Positions 35,748-45,001 are shown, numbered from the stretch's first letter. The stretch: DNA of 64,000 bases from Bog-756 sp963734435 (GCA_963734435.1 CAVTHA010000002.1:186001-250000), one strand, 5' to 3'. The notes: generated from the letters alone by a model not told the origin. Numbers and translations are program-made.

Positions 35748-37682
35748 ATGGCGAGTTTCGGTGCGCATCAGACGAGCGGTCGCGGGCGGAGTGTTACCGG
35801 AGGCAGGTTGGCTCGGCTGACTCGGCTTCTAGTAGTGGCGTCAGTAGTGGCGACCGTCGGCGCCATCGCCACTGAGCAGGGCGTGGCACGCGCCGCAGGC
35901 CCGGATCCGATTGGGACGATCTACGTCTCCGACGAGTCAGCAGCCAGTATCGACATCTTTCCCCCCGGCACCAGTGGCAATGTCGCCCCCACACGTTCGA
36001 TTTCCGGTTCGCTGACCGGGATCAATACCTTTGGACCAGATGACGTCAAGGTTGACTCGACGGGCAAAATCTACGCCTCCAATCTGACCAATGACAGCAT
36101 CACCGAGTACGCGCCCGGCGCTTCGGGCAACGTTGCTCCCGTCTGCACCATCTCGGGATCGAACACTGGACTGGGCGGCAACGACGACATGTCGCTGGCG
36201 TCCGACGGGACTCTCTACGTGGGCAACTACCGAGGGGCTCCTGGGGTCGAGGTGTTCGCGCCCGGCGCTTGCGGGAATGTTGCTCCCATCCGCACCATCG
36301 ACGGATCTACGACCGGGCTCGGGCCTGTCGATGGAGTGGGCGTCGACGCGACCGGCACGCTCTACGTCGATAACACCAACTCCGGCAGCATCGAAGTCTT
36401 CGCTCCGGGCGCCAACGGGAATGTTGCGCCGATACGCACCATCAGCGGTTCGCTGACCGGCTTGGGGCAGCCTAGCGACATCGTGGTCGGCTTCAACGGG
36501 AAGCTGTACGTAACCGACTTCAACGGCTCCTTGCTCGTCTTTGCCCCTGGTGCAAGTGGCAATGTGGCGCCTCTACAGGACATCACGGGATCGAACACGA
36601 GCTTCGGCGCCCCCGATGATCTCGGTCTGGACCCCAGTGGGAACATCTATGTCACCGACGAGGCTTCATCGGTAGGCCCTGCCGTCCTCGAGTTCGGCGC
36701 CAGCGCGACCGGGAATGTCGCCCCCATCGCCACCATTGCCGGCTCCTCGACCACCTTCTCTGGCCCCGAGGGAGTTGCCGTGGCCGGTCCACCGGCAGTG
36801 AGCTCAGCCTCGTTGACCAGTTCCACTGCGCCCTCGATCAGCTTGGGTGCCCAGACTCATGACGCGGCCACCCTGTCGGGAGGGAAGACCCCGACGGGTT
36901 CGATCATCTTCAAGCTGTTCGGCCCGAATGACAGTACGTGCAGCGCGGCACCGGCCTTCACTTCACCCATAACCCCGGTCACCGGCGATAAGACCTACAC
37001 CTCGCCGTCGTTCACTCCGACCTCCGCCGGCACCTACCGCTGGGTTGACCTCTACAGCGGGGATGTCAACAACGCCCCCGTTTCCACCACTTGTGGCGCC
37101 TCCTCCGAGACCGTCAACGTGGGTGGTTCGGGACCACCTCCGAAAGGCTGTTCGTCCCGACCCACCGTGACGCACGTCTTCCCGCTCGGTAATGCGCGAA
37201 TGGAGATCGTCAGGGTGCTCATCACGGGTTCCTGCCTCAGCGGCGCAACCCAGGTTATGTTCGGGAGCGTGGCAGCTACCAGTTTCACCGTGGGCTACAG
37301 CGGTAACATCCTTGCGTCCCCCCCGCAACAACCGGCGGGCAGCGTGGATGTCACCGTGACCACGCCGGGCGGAACGAGCGCATCGAACCCACCGGCGGAT
37401 CAGTACACGTACTATCTGCCAACGGTCATCCAGGTGGTTCCTAACCATGGCCCCGTTACAGGTGGAAACACTGTCGTCATCCATGGGAGCATGTTCTCCG
37501 GGACCCCCGCCCCCACCGTCAGCTTCGGAACCGGGAACTTTTCCTCGTCGGTGACGGTGCTGAATGACAACACGATCCGCGCCGTTGCTCCACCCCATTC
37601 CAGTGGGAGCGTGGATGTCCAGGTGACCGCATTCACGGGGACGAGTCTCCCCACTGGTGCAGACCACTACACCTACAAATGA
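35748..37682 (+). CDS. Secreted NHL/Vgb-like repeat protein with C-terminal IPT/TIG domains
   Basis: A 644-residue exported protein. A signal-like segment at about residues 25-48 (LTRLLVVASVVATVGAIATE) is followed by about seven repeats of ~48 residues. Each carries IYVxD, a V/E-FAPGASGNVAP block, RTISGSxTGL and GxxDVxVDxxG, a beta-propeller-like array. Residues 345-460 form an Ig-like region. Two IPT/TIG domains close the protein (PTVTHVFPLGNARMEIVRVL; PTVIQVVPNHGPVTGGNTVV). It is probably a surface adhesion or binding protein. A GC-rich hairpin terminator follows at 37742. Confidence 0.85.
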   Translation: MASFGAHQTSGRGRSVTGGRLARLTRLLVVASVVATVGAIATEQGVARAAGPDPIGTIYVSDESAASIDIFPPGTSGNVAPTRSISGSLTGINTFGPDDVKVDSTGKIYASNLTNDSITEYAPGASGNVAPVCTISGSNTGLGGNDDMSLASDGTLYVGNYRGAPGVEVFAPGACGNVAPIRTIDGSTTGLGPVDGVGVDATGTLYVDNTNSGSIEVFAPGANGNVAPIRTISGSLTGLGQPSDIVVGFNGKLYVTDFNGSLLVFAPGASGNVAPLQDITGSNTSFGAPDDLGLDPSGNIYVTDEASSVGPAVLEFGASATGNVAPIATIAGSSTTFSGPEGVAVAGPPAVSSASLTSSTAPSISLGAQTHDAATLSGGKTPTGSIIFKLFGPNDSTCSAAPAFTSPITPVTGDKTYTSPSFTPTSAGTYRWVDLYSGDVNNAPVSTTCGASSETVNVGGSGPPPKGCSSRPTVTHVFPLGNARMEIVRVLITGSCLSGATQVMFGSVAATSFTVGYSGNILASPPQQPAGSVDVTVTTPGGTSASNPPADQYTYYLPTVIQVVPNHGPVTGGNTVVIHGSMFSGTPAPTVSFGTGNFSSSVTVLNDNTIRAVAPPHSSGSVDVQVTAFTGTSLPTGADHYTYK

Positions 37683-37741
37683 GCTAGGGGCATTTGGCCC
37701 TTCCCGGCATGCCGGTGATTGAGCGCGAGCCGGACCATGGA

Positions 37742-37777
37742 AAGCCCGCTTCTGGATTACCTCAGAGGCGGGCCTTC
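37742..37777 (+). terminator. Intrinsic-type terminator hairpin
   Basis: AAGCCCGCTTCTG and CAGAGGCGGGCCTT pair over 12 of 13 bases around an 8-base loop, 60 bases after the secreted repeat gene. A short pyrimidine tract (CCTTCCTG) follows. Confidence 0.6.
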
Positions 37778-37803
37778 CTGGGCTAGTAGGTTGCTCCGCC
37801 GGC

Positions 37804-37844
37804 GTCCCGCCGCCGCCGTTCCCAGAGCAGCAGCGCGGCGGGAC
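37804..37844. repeat. Perfect 10-bp inverted repeat
   Basis: GTCCCGCCGC (37804-37813) and GCGGCGGGAC (37835-37844) flank a 21-base loop. It lies between the secreted repeat gene and the convergent HTH gene. It may be a second terminator, working in both directions. Confidence 0.55.
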
Positions 37845-37896
37845 CCATGAACTGGAGTTTTGCTAGGAATCCCGCAAGGGATCTTGCCCTACCCAG

Positions 37897-38088
37897 CTAT
37901 GGCTGTATTACAACGATCGAAGCGGACACACCATGTGTTAGGTCGCCTACCGTTGGGAGTGGAACCCCAGCACAAAGGTGAGCGGCTGTGCCCTTGACCC
38001 TCGAAATCTGACGCACTCGCTCCGCAGACACGTCGAATCGCCGGGCGATCTCCTCGAGGGTGAGCCCCAGATGCCGGGCCCGGAACAT
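37897..38088 (-). CDS. Small helix-turn-helix protein (sigma-70 region 4-like)
   Basis: A 63-residue protein whose first half, ARHLGLTLEEIARRFDVSAE then RVRQISRV, is a clear helix-turn-helix of the sigma region 4 type. The second half is unstructured. The reading frame stays open upstream of ATG 38088 through RSKGFPPNW, so a longer protein is possible. It is divergent from the 38459 gene, with three palindromes in the shared upstream region, so it could bind there. Inference only. Confidence 0.5.
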   Translation of the reverse strand: MFRARHLGLTLEEIARRFDVSAERVRQISRVKGTAAHLCAGVPLPTVGDLTHGVSASIVVIQP

Positions 38089-38210
38089 CCAGTTCGGCGG
38101 AAAACCTTTGCTACGACGGACCCGGCTCGTCCATCGTAAACGAACGTTTGGTGGATAGCTACAGCCCGAACCCGCAACCCACGTCCGAGGTTCCGATTTG
38201 CGGTGCGTTT

Positions 38211-38293
38211 ATCACGGCCGTGATTGTCTCAGTGACCGCATCCGTATTCCGTAATCCGCATATACGTATATCCTGACCAGGACTTTTGCCTGG
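38211..38293. promoter_or_regulatory. Cluster of three palindromes in a divergent promoter region
   Basis: ATCACGGCCGTGAT (38211-38224, perfect 14-bp palindrome), ATATACGTATAT (38260-38271, perfect 12-bp) and CCAGGACTTTTGCCTGG (38277-38293, 5-bp stem) lie between the HTH gene and the plus-strand 38459 gene. They are good candidates for operator sites. Confidence 0.5.
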
Positions 38294-38458
38294 ACATCTG
38301 CCACTTCGTGCCTCATTATGACCGGGACAGAATATGGCCGGGCAGTGCGCAAACACCCCCGGCCGTGGCCGACACCGGTGATGCGGTGTCAGCGTCCGGC
38401 ACGCTAGCAATCGTGCCTGCGTTGGCGGTGCTCCCGGTGTCACTACCAAGGAGACCCC

Positions 38459-38842
38459 ATGGCACACGACCTCGATCCCGTAGCCCTACAGCGGGTGGAC
38501 AAGCTGCTCGACCACCTGGACATCGACCAGCGTGCCGGAACGCCGGGCGACATCCTCAAGACAGCCATCCTCGAGATGGCGGACGACTCGGCACGCCAGG
38601 GTCAGATGATGGCTGGCAAGGCCATTGCGGCCATTCTCGGCGGTGACCTTCTCGTGGTCGAGGACGACGGCGGCGATGGTGTCTGCGGGATGCACTTCAT
38701 CGACAAGCGGCTGGGGAGGCACCGGGTGGAGGCCATCGACAACTACATCGACATGATGGAGACGCTCACCGCATCGGCTCGGTCAGTGCATCGCCGACGC
38801 CGAGGCTTTCATCGCCCCGGGAGGCGCATGGGTAAACGGTGA
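38459..38842 (+). CDS. Hypothetical acidic protein
   Basis: A 127-residue protein starting MAHDLDPVALQRVDKLLDHL after an AAGGAGA ribosome-binding site. It contains DILKTAILEMADDSARQGQM, an AIAAILGGDLLVVEDDGGDG stretch and CGMHFIDKRLG. The C-terminal 25 residues are Arg-rich (RSVHRRRRGFHRPGRRMGKR). No family is recognised. Its stop codon lies inside a perfect hairpin followed by a strong terminator, and its upstream region has palindromic sites. This looks like a well-expressed, regulated single gene. Confidence 0.6.
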   Translation: MAHDLDPVALQRVDKLLDHLDIDQRAGTPGDILKTAILEMADDSARQGQMMAGKAIAAILGGDLLVVEDDGGDGVCGMHFIDKRLGRHRVEAIDNYIDMMETLTASARSVHRRRRGFHRPGRRMGKR

Positions 38843-38893
38843 CACGCTGTCACCGTTTGTGACAAGCCCCCCGGTTTCGGGCCGGGGGTCCTT
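38834..38893 (+). terminator. Double terminator hairpin
   Basis: AAACGGTGACA/TGTCACCGTTT (11 perfect pairs, 3-base loop, 38834-38858) overlaps the stop codon. It is followed by CCCCCGG-TTTCGGG-CCGGGGG and then TCCTTT (38867-38893), a classic rho-independent form. Confidence 0.75.
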
Positions 38894-38933
38894 TCGCGTG
38901 CTCAGCTCCTTCAGCGGGCTCGGTGCAAGCAGA

Positions 38934-39533
38934 TCAGGCCGAGCTGCTGCAGGATCCAGCGAAGAACGAGAGAACGATGCGGCTCGTCTTGCGCTGTCCA
39001 TTGACACGCACGTCGAGGGGAACGCAGCCTCGTAGTCGACCATCAGTGAACCGGAAGCTCTGGGGAAAGAATCCAGGCTTGTGCAAACAGGCCCGATACG
39101 TGACCGCCTGGCTCCCTTGGTGCGGTGACCACGGATTTTGTTGCACCACATATGACCGCGCGCGAAGGGCGATCGTCATAGTCACCATGGCTCCAGGATT
39201 GACAACCGGGGGGAGCTTGTACCCGGTGAGTTGAGTATCTCGACCCGAGTAGGTCGGCGGACTCGTATTGGCCAGCTGGCGCGCCTGAGGGAAATACCCC
39301 GGGCCGAATCCGATGTCATTTGGCCCGACGGGGGGCACAGTGCCGGTGAACTCCGTCGCTTCCTCAGCACAGGTCAGGAGCTGTGGGTGCGTAGGAGCGC
39401 CGACAACAGCGAGGGAACCGCTCGACTGAACGCTCGGTGAGCTTTGTGAAGAACAGGCCGTCGCAACAAGTCCGACAGCAAAGAGACCCGCGACCGCCTT
39501 AGCGGTCCCTCGCGTCATCACAACTTGAATCAT
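38934..39533 (-). CDS. Hypothetical lipoprotein
   Basis: A ~199-residue exported protein. MTRGTAKAVAGLFAVGLVAT leads into the lipobox ATAC at about residue 22. A Ser-rich linker (SSQSSPSVQSSGS) follows, then a domain with LLTCAEEATEFTGTVPPVGP, YKLPPVVNPGAMVTMTIALR and GCVPLDVRVNGQRK. The region from MVTMT to RACLH resembles an Ig-like surface domain. Longer starts exist to 39584 but the signal peptide favours 39533. No family is recognised. Confidence 0.7.
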   Translation of the reverse strand: MIQVVMTRGTAKAVAGLFAVGLVATACSSQSSPSVQSSGSLAVVGAPTHPQLLTCAEEATEFTGTVPPVGPNDIGFGPGYFPQARQLANTSPPTYSGRDTQLTGYKLPPVVNPGAMVTMTIALRARSYVVQQNPWSPHQGSQAVTYRACLHKPGFFPQSFRFTDGRLRGCVPLDVRVNGQRKTSRIVLSFFAGSCSSSA

Positions 39534-39640
39534 ATCCAATGGGCGATGGGGCGGCCGAGTCGACGGACCCTGCGGATGGATCATCGCCGCGCACGGTCCA
39601 CACCTTCAACCCGGTGGTGCTGATCCGGCGGGGGCCGCTT

Positions 39641-39841
39641 TTATCGGGACGACGTGGTTGGTGCTCGTATCAGATGCGTGCTCGACCGCGGGTCATAGTG
39701 GCTGGACACGCAGATCTCGTTCGTCGGGAGGTGAGGTGGACAACGTGCAGTCGACCGGGTCGGTTGACTGGCGGGTGAGGTCGAGGAGCAGCCCGCTGCA
39801 GCGAGCCCACCTGCCAGCAGGACTGCGGCCACCCACCTCAT
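39641..39841 (-). CDS. Small lipoprotein, possibly truncated
   Basis: A 66-residue product with a clean signal peptide and lipobox (RWVAAVLLAGGLAAAGCSS). The remaining 45 residues are Ser/Pro/Arg-rich. Just past the stop another frame stays open (ISTTGLKVWTVRGDDPSAG), so the gene may once have been longer and shifted frame. It lies ten bases downstream of the 39851 membrane protein gene, on the same strand. Confidence 0.5.
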   Translation of the reverse strand: MRWVAAVLLAGGLAAAGCSSTSPASQPTRSTARCPPHLPTNEICVSSHYDPRSSTHLIRAPTTSSR

Positions 39842-39850
39842 CTGAGTTCG

Positions 39851-40165
39851 TCACAGGTCACTGTTCGCCTTGATTCGACGAGGCACCCGCACGATCAGGG
39901 CGCAGGCGGCGAGCCAGACGACCGCGATCATTGTCCAGATGGTCCAGACCACCCACGGCGCCCAGTGGTTGACGACAGGGGTCGAGAAGGCGACGTTCAG
40001 CGTGTGCTCGACGCAGACTCGGGTGGGCGGCATCGTGCACTTCGGGAGATGAATGCTCGGAATGCTCGACAGCTGCGACTCGAACCACCGAACCGACCAG
40101 GCCGCGAAGAGGAGCGTCAGGACTGACGTCACCCCGATCCGAAGCGCCCGCTCGAATACCCGCAC
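39851..40165 (-). CDS. Hypothetical membrane protein with two spans
   Basis: A 104-residue protein. Span 1 (IGVTSVLTLLFAAWSVRWF) and span 2 (WVVWTIWTMIAVVWLAACAL) flank an outer loop of about 45 residues with two Cys (KCTMPPTRVCVEHTL) that could form a disulfide. The C-terminus is basic (VRVPRRIKANS). It is followed closely by the small lipoprotein, so they may form a two-gene envelope unit. Family unknown. Confidence 0.6.
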   Translation of the reverse strand: MRVFERALRIGVTSVLTLLFAAWSVRWFESQLSSIPSIHLPKCTMPPTRVCVEHTLNVAFSTPVVNHWAPWVVWTIWTMIAVVWLAACALIVRVPRRIKANSDL

Positions 40166-40503
40166 GCCCTAAGCGTAGGTCCCGGCGGTCCGGACTTGCT
40201 TCTGTTCTGCAACAACGTCGCCGTAGGCCACTTCCGCCGCCTGGTCATTGAATCGGCATCGGCAGGTCACCGGCTCCCGGGCAAAGGCTGCCGTGACGAA
40301 CGCCGTTGTGAAGGAACCGGAAGCACTGGCCGGGCTCGACGTAGAAGGCTTCGGCATAGTGGGGAATGCGACAGCTTCGTCGGGTCGAGCCGCTTCTCAC
40401 AACTGTCATTAGCATTGCAGCCATGAAGCTGCCGCTTGGGTAGCGGTGGGAGTGATGATGACTAACCGGACGACCACATGTCTGATAAGGGGATGTTTCG
40501 GAG
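40166..40503. other. Intergenic, no confident gene
   Basis: A 62-codon minus-strand frame (40357-40169) exists but shows no motif and no ribosome-binding site. The 3' end carries the upstream region of the polytopic membrane protein. Confidence 0.4.
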
Positions 40504-41877
40504 ATGGTGCCGCAGATTGTGGATAGCGGCACCGAGGTGCCTGCATCACCCAAGCTCCGATTCATCGACCATTTTGATCCCCGGCTGGTCAATATCATTA
40601 CGGCGGCTGGCTTCGGAGTGCCCATTGCCGTGTACTTCTGGGTGATCTATCACTACAGCGTCAACGTCATCCGTGCTGATCAGCTGAACGAGTTGCCGGT
40701 GATCAAGGCTTCGTACTCTCACTTTCCGTGGGAGGGGCTATGGACGGAGTACCAGAACAATCGGATGTTCTTCCCGCGCCTGATCGCAGTAGTGCTTGCC
40801 CACACCGTTAACTTCAATATCCAGGTTGAGGAGTACCTGAGCGCCATAATGTTGTTGGCCACCGTTGGCCTGATCATTGTGGCGCACAAAGCGCGGGCCC
40901 CCCGAACGCCGTGGCTCTACTACTGCCCCGTGGTGTTGTTGGCGTTTTCATTGGTTCAGGCTGCGGACACATTGTGGGGGTTCCAGGTCGCGTGGTATCT
41001 CATTCTTCTTTCGCTGGCCATCGCGCTCGCTCTCTTGGATCGGCCACGGCTTTCATGGATTGTCTTTGCAGGAGCCATCGCAGCAGGAATAATCGGAAGC
41101 TACTCAGCGGTCCATGGACTTCTCATCTGGCCCACTGGGATCGTTCTTCTCTATCAACGACGGCGAAACTGGCCGTTCTATGTTGCGTGGATCATGGCCG
41201 CCGCAATCACGACGGCCGTCTATTTTCACAACGGACGGGCATTGCCCTACCCAGGGTATGCACGGCACCATCCCTGGGCGTCCTTCAAGTTCTTTGTGTA
41301 CGCACTAGGTTCCATTGTGGGACGACCGAGCTCTGCGCATGCTGATCCACTGGTGATGGCTTTCGGGGTTCTGATCCTTCTCCTGGCGATTGTCACTCTT
41401 GTCGCTTATGGATTTCGGAGCGACGAAACGAGTGCGAGTCCCATAGGTGTCGCCTTGATTGTCTTTGGACTTCTATTCGCCGCAGCGCTGACAGAGGGAC
41501 GGGCTATTTTTGGCTATCCCGGTGCGGCTTCGTCTCTCTACACGGTGTGCGACCTGCTGGTTCCAATCGGCATTTATCTGGCCCTCTTGGGCCGTCCGAG
41601 GCTGCAGCTGATGAAATCCGATGTGGGTATCAGGGGCGCTCGGTGGACCGTCGCCATGATCATCGGGGTGCAGGTGGTCGTAGGCTTGCCAGAGGGCATC
41701 AGTAGAGCACGGTTTACACATTTCATCGACGCCCAGGCAGTTCAGACGGCTACCCATCTATCCAACAGCTCCGTGGCGAATATTCTGGTTCTCAGTGGCT
41801 TAGAATCCCTTCCCTCGCTACGTCAACAGGTCCAAATCGAAGAAGAGCTACACCTAAGCTCCTTCCACGGGCGCTGA
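40504..41877 (+). CDS. Polytopic membrane protein of unknown function
   Basis: A 457-residue protein with about 11 hydrophobic spans (for example GFGVPIAVYFWVIYHYS, EYLSAIMLLATVGLIIV, VVLLAFSLVQAADTLWGFQV, ILLLAIVTLVAYGF). The large first outer loop (RADQLNELPVIKASYSHFPW) includes an Asp after span 1, as in GT-C glycosyltransferases; the loop continues with QNNRMFFPRL. This suggests sugar transfer at the cell surface but is not conclusive. It ends with a soluble tail. ATG 40504 lies seven bases after a GGGG tract. G+C is lower than in the neighbours. Confidence 0.65.
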   Translation: MVPQIVDSGTEVPASPKLRFIDHFDPRLVNIITAAGFGVPIAVYFWVIYHYSVNVIRADQLNELPVIKASYSHFPWEGLWTEYQNNRMFFPRLIAVVLAHTVNFNIQVEEYLSAIMLLATVGLIIVAHKARAPRTPWLYYCPVVLLAFSLVQAADTLWGFQVAWYLILLSLAIALALLDRPRLSWIVFAGAIAAGIIGSYSAVHGLLIWPTGIVLLYQRRRNWPFYVAWIMAAAITTAVYFHNGRALPYPGYARHHPWASFKFFVYALGSIVGRPSSAHADPLVMAFGVLILLLAIVTLVAYGFRSDETSASPIGVALIVFGLLFAAALTEGRAIFGYPGAASSLYTVCDLLVPIGIYLALLGRPRLQLMKSDVGIRGARWTVAMIIGVQVVVGLPEGISRARFTHFIDAQAVQTATHLSNSSVANILVLSGLESLPSLRQQVQIEEELHLSSFHGR

Positions 41878-42006
41878 GGTTGGCCTTCGACAGACACCCG
41901 AACGGGTTAGAGGGATCGGCCAGAGGGGTGCGGGATCTGCCTGGAAGGAAGAACCGGCGATCTTGGTGCGTAACCAACTCACAACCGCACCCCTCAGCCA
42001 TGAAGG

Positions 42007-42063
42007 TCCCGGCCGGTCAGCGGGCAGTGATGGCAGTAACCACCCATCACTGACCGGCCGGGA
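42007..42063. terminator. Large bidirectional hairpin
   Basis: TCCCGGCCGGT pairs with ACCGGCCGGGA (11 bp) outside CAGTGATGG/CCATCACTG (9 bp), with a 7-base bulge on one side. It lies between two convergent genes and would stop transcription from both sides. Confidence 0.65.
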
Positions 42064-42072
42064 GAACGTGAA

Positions 42073-42504
42073 TCATTCGTCCTCGGCCGCCAACTCCTTC
42101 AGAGCGGCCTTCAGTCCGGCCTTCTGCCACTCGTTGACGCTTCGGGCATGCGGCAACACCCTGTCGGGGTTCGGCGTCCCTGGGCAGTAGTGAACGCCGG
42201 AGGACGGCGACAGCGGAGCGTCGCAGTGGATACATGGCCACTCACTGGGTTGAATCATTGCGTCGGCCTGACGACGTTCGAGCTCGTCTTTGGTGAGCGT
42301 CCGCTTGTGGGCGGTCTCGGCGTGGTTCTTCTGCTCGGGGCTTCCCAGGGGCGAGCGATGGTCACATGGGACGCTGCGGCCATTCCACCGAGTGCCGATG
42401 ATGTCGACGTGGAGGCAGGTCCACAGCGGGCGTCCGTCGACCTTCCCGGAGATGACGTCCGCCGTTGTGGGCAACGGACTGAGGGGCGGGATGTTGTTGG
42501 GCAT
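42073..42504 (-). CDS. Hypothetical Cys/His-rich protein
   Basis: A 143-residue protein starting MPNNIPPLSPLPTTADVISG after a GGAAGG site. Possible metal ligands are in LWTCLHVDIIG, SVPCDHRSP, CIHCDAPLSP and HYCPGTPNPD. The middle has KRTLTKDELERRQADAM, a helical segment. The arrangement suggests a zinc-binding protein, though no family is recognised. The open frame reaches 42663, but that would cover the rnpB gene, so the start at 42504 is preferred. Confidence 0.55.
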   Translation of the reverse strand: MPNNIPPLSPLPTTADVISGKVDGRPLWTCLHVDIIGTRWNGRSVPCDHRSPLGSPEQKNHAETAHKRTLTKDELERRQADAMIQPSEWPCIHCDAPLSPSSGVHYCPGTPNPDRVLPHARSVNEWQKAGLKAALKELAAEDE

Positions 42505-42599
42505 GGCGATAGATACCTTCCTTGATTGGTTACGTCGGAACAGGGTCACCGGGGACGGCGCTTCAGGGCGTTGAGGTCCCGGTCGAGCTCGGCGCTGGT

Positions 42600-42997
<398 letters not shown>

Positions 42998-43092
42998 CTC
43001 CATGGTCCCACAGTCCGTGTGACCTCGGTTTGCCCCTCGATCTCGGGGCAAGGTGACCATCCCGGTCACAGGCCCGCCCTAACCTGGCGCCC

Positions 43093-44601
43093 GTGCCGTC
43101 AATTGAGTCCCGACCGCAGACCGGGACGCTCCTCCACGACCAGGACACCCTGTCGATCAGGGACGTCTACCGCCGGATCGACCGAGCGCTGCGTGGCGCC
43201 CTGCCCGGGGAAGTATGGATCTCCGGCGAGGTCCGGTCCCTCAACGTGAGCTCCAAGGGCCTCTGCTACATCGACCTCGTCGACCCGTTGCACGCCCGGG
43301 ACAATTCCTCGCCCGTGCTGAAGGTGGTCTGCTGGTCCCGCCGATGGGCAACCGTCCGGTCCACACTGTCCAGGCTCGGGATCATGCTGGAGACCGGCAT
43401 GGTGGTCCGGGTCAGAGGCGCGGTCCAGCTCTACCAGCCCCGCGGCGAGATCAGCCTCGTCCTCTCCGAGCTCGACACCGATGCGTTGGTGGGCAAGGTG
43501 GCCGCCGAGCGCGCCCGTTTGATCAAGGCCCTGGTGGACGAGGACCTCTTCGATCGGAACCGTCGGGTCCCGGTCCCTCCGGTCCCGCTTCGGATCGGTC
43601 TCGTGGCCAGCCCGGCAACCGAGGGCTATCGAGACTTCATGGGGTGCCTCGAATCGTCCGGCATGGCCTTCTCCGTACAGGCCATACCGACCCAGGTGCA
43701 AGGCCGGACGGCGGCGAGGTCGGTGGCGTCGGCGCTCCGACGACTCCAGGCCGGTCGCTGCGATCTGATCGCTGTCGTGCGCGGCGGCGGGTCGAAGGCC
43801 GACCTGGCGATCTTCGACGCCGAGCCGGTGGCACGGGCCATCGCCGTCTGCACCAAACCGGTCTGGACCGGTATCGGTCACACCGGGGACCAGTCGGTCG
43901 CCGATCAGGTGGCCAATCGGTCCTTCATCACGCCCACCGAGTGCGCCCAGGAGCTGGCCCGCCAGGTCACGACCTTCTGGCGGTCGCGTGTGGAGACCGG
44001 CTCGCAGATCCGCCGCCTGGCTGGAGAGCAGATGGCGAGCTCCGAACGAAGCCTCGACCGCCATCGTCGCCGCTTGATCGTCGGGGCCGGTTCCCAACTC
44101 GGACGGCACTCGGACCGGCTCGCCCACCGCACCTTGGCCCTGCGCGGGTCGGCCAAGGGGGCGGTCGAGACCCATCAGCACCGGCTCGAGGCAGGAGGGG
44201 CTGCTCTGGCCCGAGCGGCTCGGCGCACCCTTCTGTTTGAGGAGACCGGGGTGGCCTCCCGATCCGAGCGGATGGTGGCGTTGTCCGATCGCCGGTTGCA
44301 GGCCGAGGACTTGCGCTCGGTCCAATGGCGGCGATTGCTCGGTGCCTACGACTTTCAGCGCCAGCTCGACCGCGGGTATTCGGTCACCCGAGACGTCGCT
44401 GGCCGGGTGGTTCGATCGGCTGCCACCTTGTCGGCCGGGTCCCAATTGTTCACCGAGCTGGCCGAGGGCTCAGCCAGCTCCACCGTGAACGACATCTCGG
44501 TCGTCCATCGGCCGCCCTCCGGAGCTGAAGACGGGGGTGGCCGCGGAAGCCTGGGTCATCCAACGGATGACCCCACCCGAGGATCAGAAGGGAAGCCGTG
44601 A
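43093..44601 (+). CDS. xseA: Exodeoxyribonuclease VII large subunit
   Basis: A 502-residue subunit. The N-terminal OB-fold has TLSIRDVYRRIDRALRGALP and EVWISGEVRSLNVSSKG. The catalytic domain has LRIGLVASPATEGYRDFMG, the conserved LIAVVRGGGSKADLAIFD, and VWTGIGHTGDQSVADQVA. A long coiled-coil region follows and the DRGYSVTRD end is typical. With XseB it degrades single-stranded DNA. It begins with GTG at 43093, about 95 bases from the 5' end of rnpB on the opposite strand. The stop overlaps the xseB start by four bases. Confidence 0.95.
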   Translation: MPSIESRPQTGTLLHDQDTLSIRDVYRRIDRALRGALPGEVWISGEVRSLNVSSKGLCYIDLVDPLHARDNSSPVLKVVCWSRRWATVRSTLSRLGIMLETGMVVRVRGAVQLYQPRGEISLVLSELDTDALVGKVAAERARLIKALVDEDLFDRNRRVPVPPVPLRIGLVASPATEGYRDFMGCLESSGMAFSVQAIPTQVQGRTAARSVASALRRLQAGRCDLIAVVRGGGSKADLAIFDAEPVARAIAVCTKPVWTGIGHTGDQSVADQVANRSFITPTECAQELARQVTTFWRSRVETGSQIRRLAGEQMASSERSLDRHRRRLIVGAGSQLGRHSDRLAHRTLALRGSAKGAVETHQHRLEAGGAALARAARRTLLFEETGVASRSERMVALSDRRLQAEDLRSVQWRRLLGAYDFQRQLDRGYSVTRDVAGRVVRSAATLSAGSQLFTELAEGSASSTVNDISVVHRPPSGAEDGGGRGSLGHPTDDPTRGSEGKP

Positions 44602-44966
44602 TGGCGACGACCGGAGGGAATCAGTCGAACGAGCCCGGGGCCGTTCCGCCGCCTGATGTGACCACGCTCAGCTATGCCGGTGCGGGTGCGGAGCTCGACG
44701 CCATCATCGACGAGTTCGAGACGGGCGTCGTCGATGTGGACCGCCTGGTCGACCAGCTCGAGCGGGCCACCGATATCGTCGACGAGCTCGACCGCCGGCT
44801 CCGGCGTACCCGTATGAGAGTGGAAGAGCTGGTTCCCCGGCTGGAGGCGATCGGGAAAGGCGAACCAGCCAGTGAGGACCGCCCTGGTGGTGTCGGCGGC
44901 CAGGTGGCCGAGGGGAAAGGCGCGGACGGGTCTGCCGCCGGGGAGGCCTCGCCGGGTCTGTTCTGA
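44598..44966 (+). CDS. xseB: Exodeoxyribonuclease VII small subunit
   Basis: A 122-residue protein with the XseB helix-loop-helix: LSYAGAGAELDAIIDEFETG, then VDVDRLVDQLERATDIVDEL and RLRRTRMRVEELVPRLEA. N- and C-terminal tails of about 20 and 35 residues are low-complexity and longer than usual. It coats the XseA coiled coil in the nuclease complex. It begins GTGATG over the xseA stop, so it is translationally coupled. A hairpin follows at 44970. Confidence 0.92.
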   Translation: MMATTGGNQSNEPGAVPPPDVTTLSYAGAGAELDAIIDEFETGVVDVDRLVDQLERATDIVDELDRRLRRTRMRVEELVPRLEAIGKGEPASEDRPGGVGGQVAEGKGADGSAAGEASPGLF

Positions 44967-44969
44967 TCG

Positions 44970-44994
44970 GCAGGCGCCAGTCGGCACCGCCTGC
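44970..44994. terminator. Hairpin between convergent xseB and acyl-CoA ligase genes
   Basis: GCAGGCG and CGCCTGC form a perfect 7-bp stem with an 11-base loop, four bases after the xseB stop. It probably serves both converging transcripts. Confidence 0.5.
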
Positions 44995-45001
44995 TGCCCC
45001 C

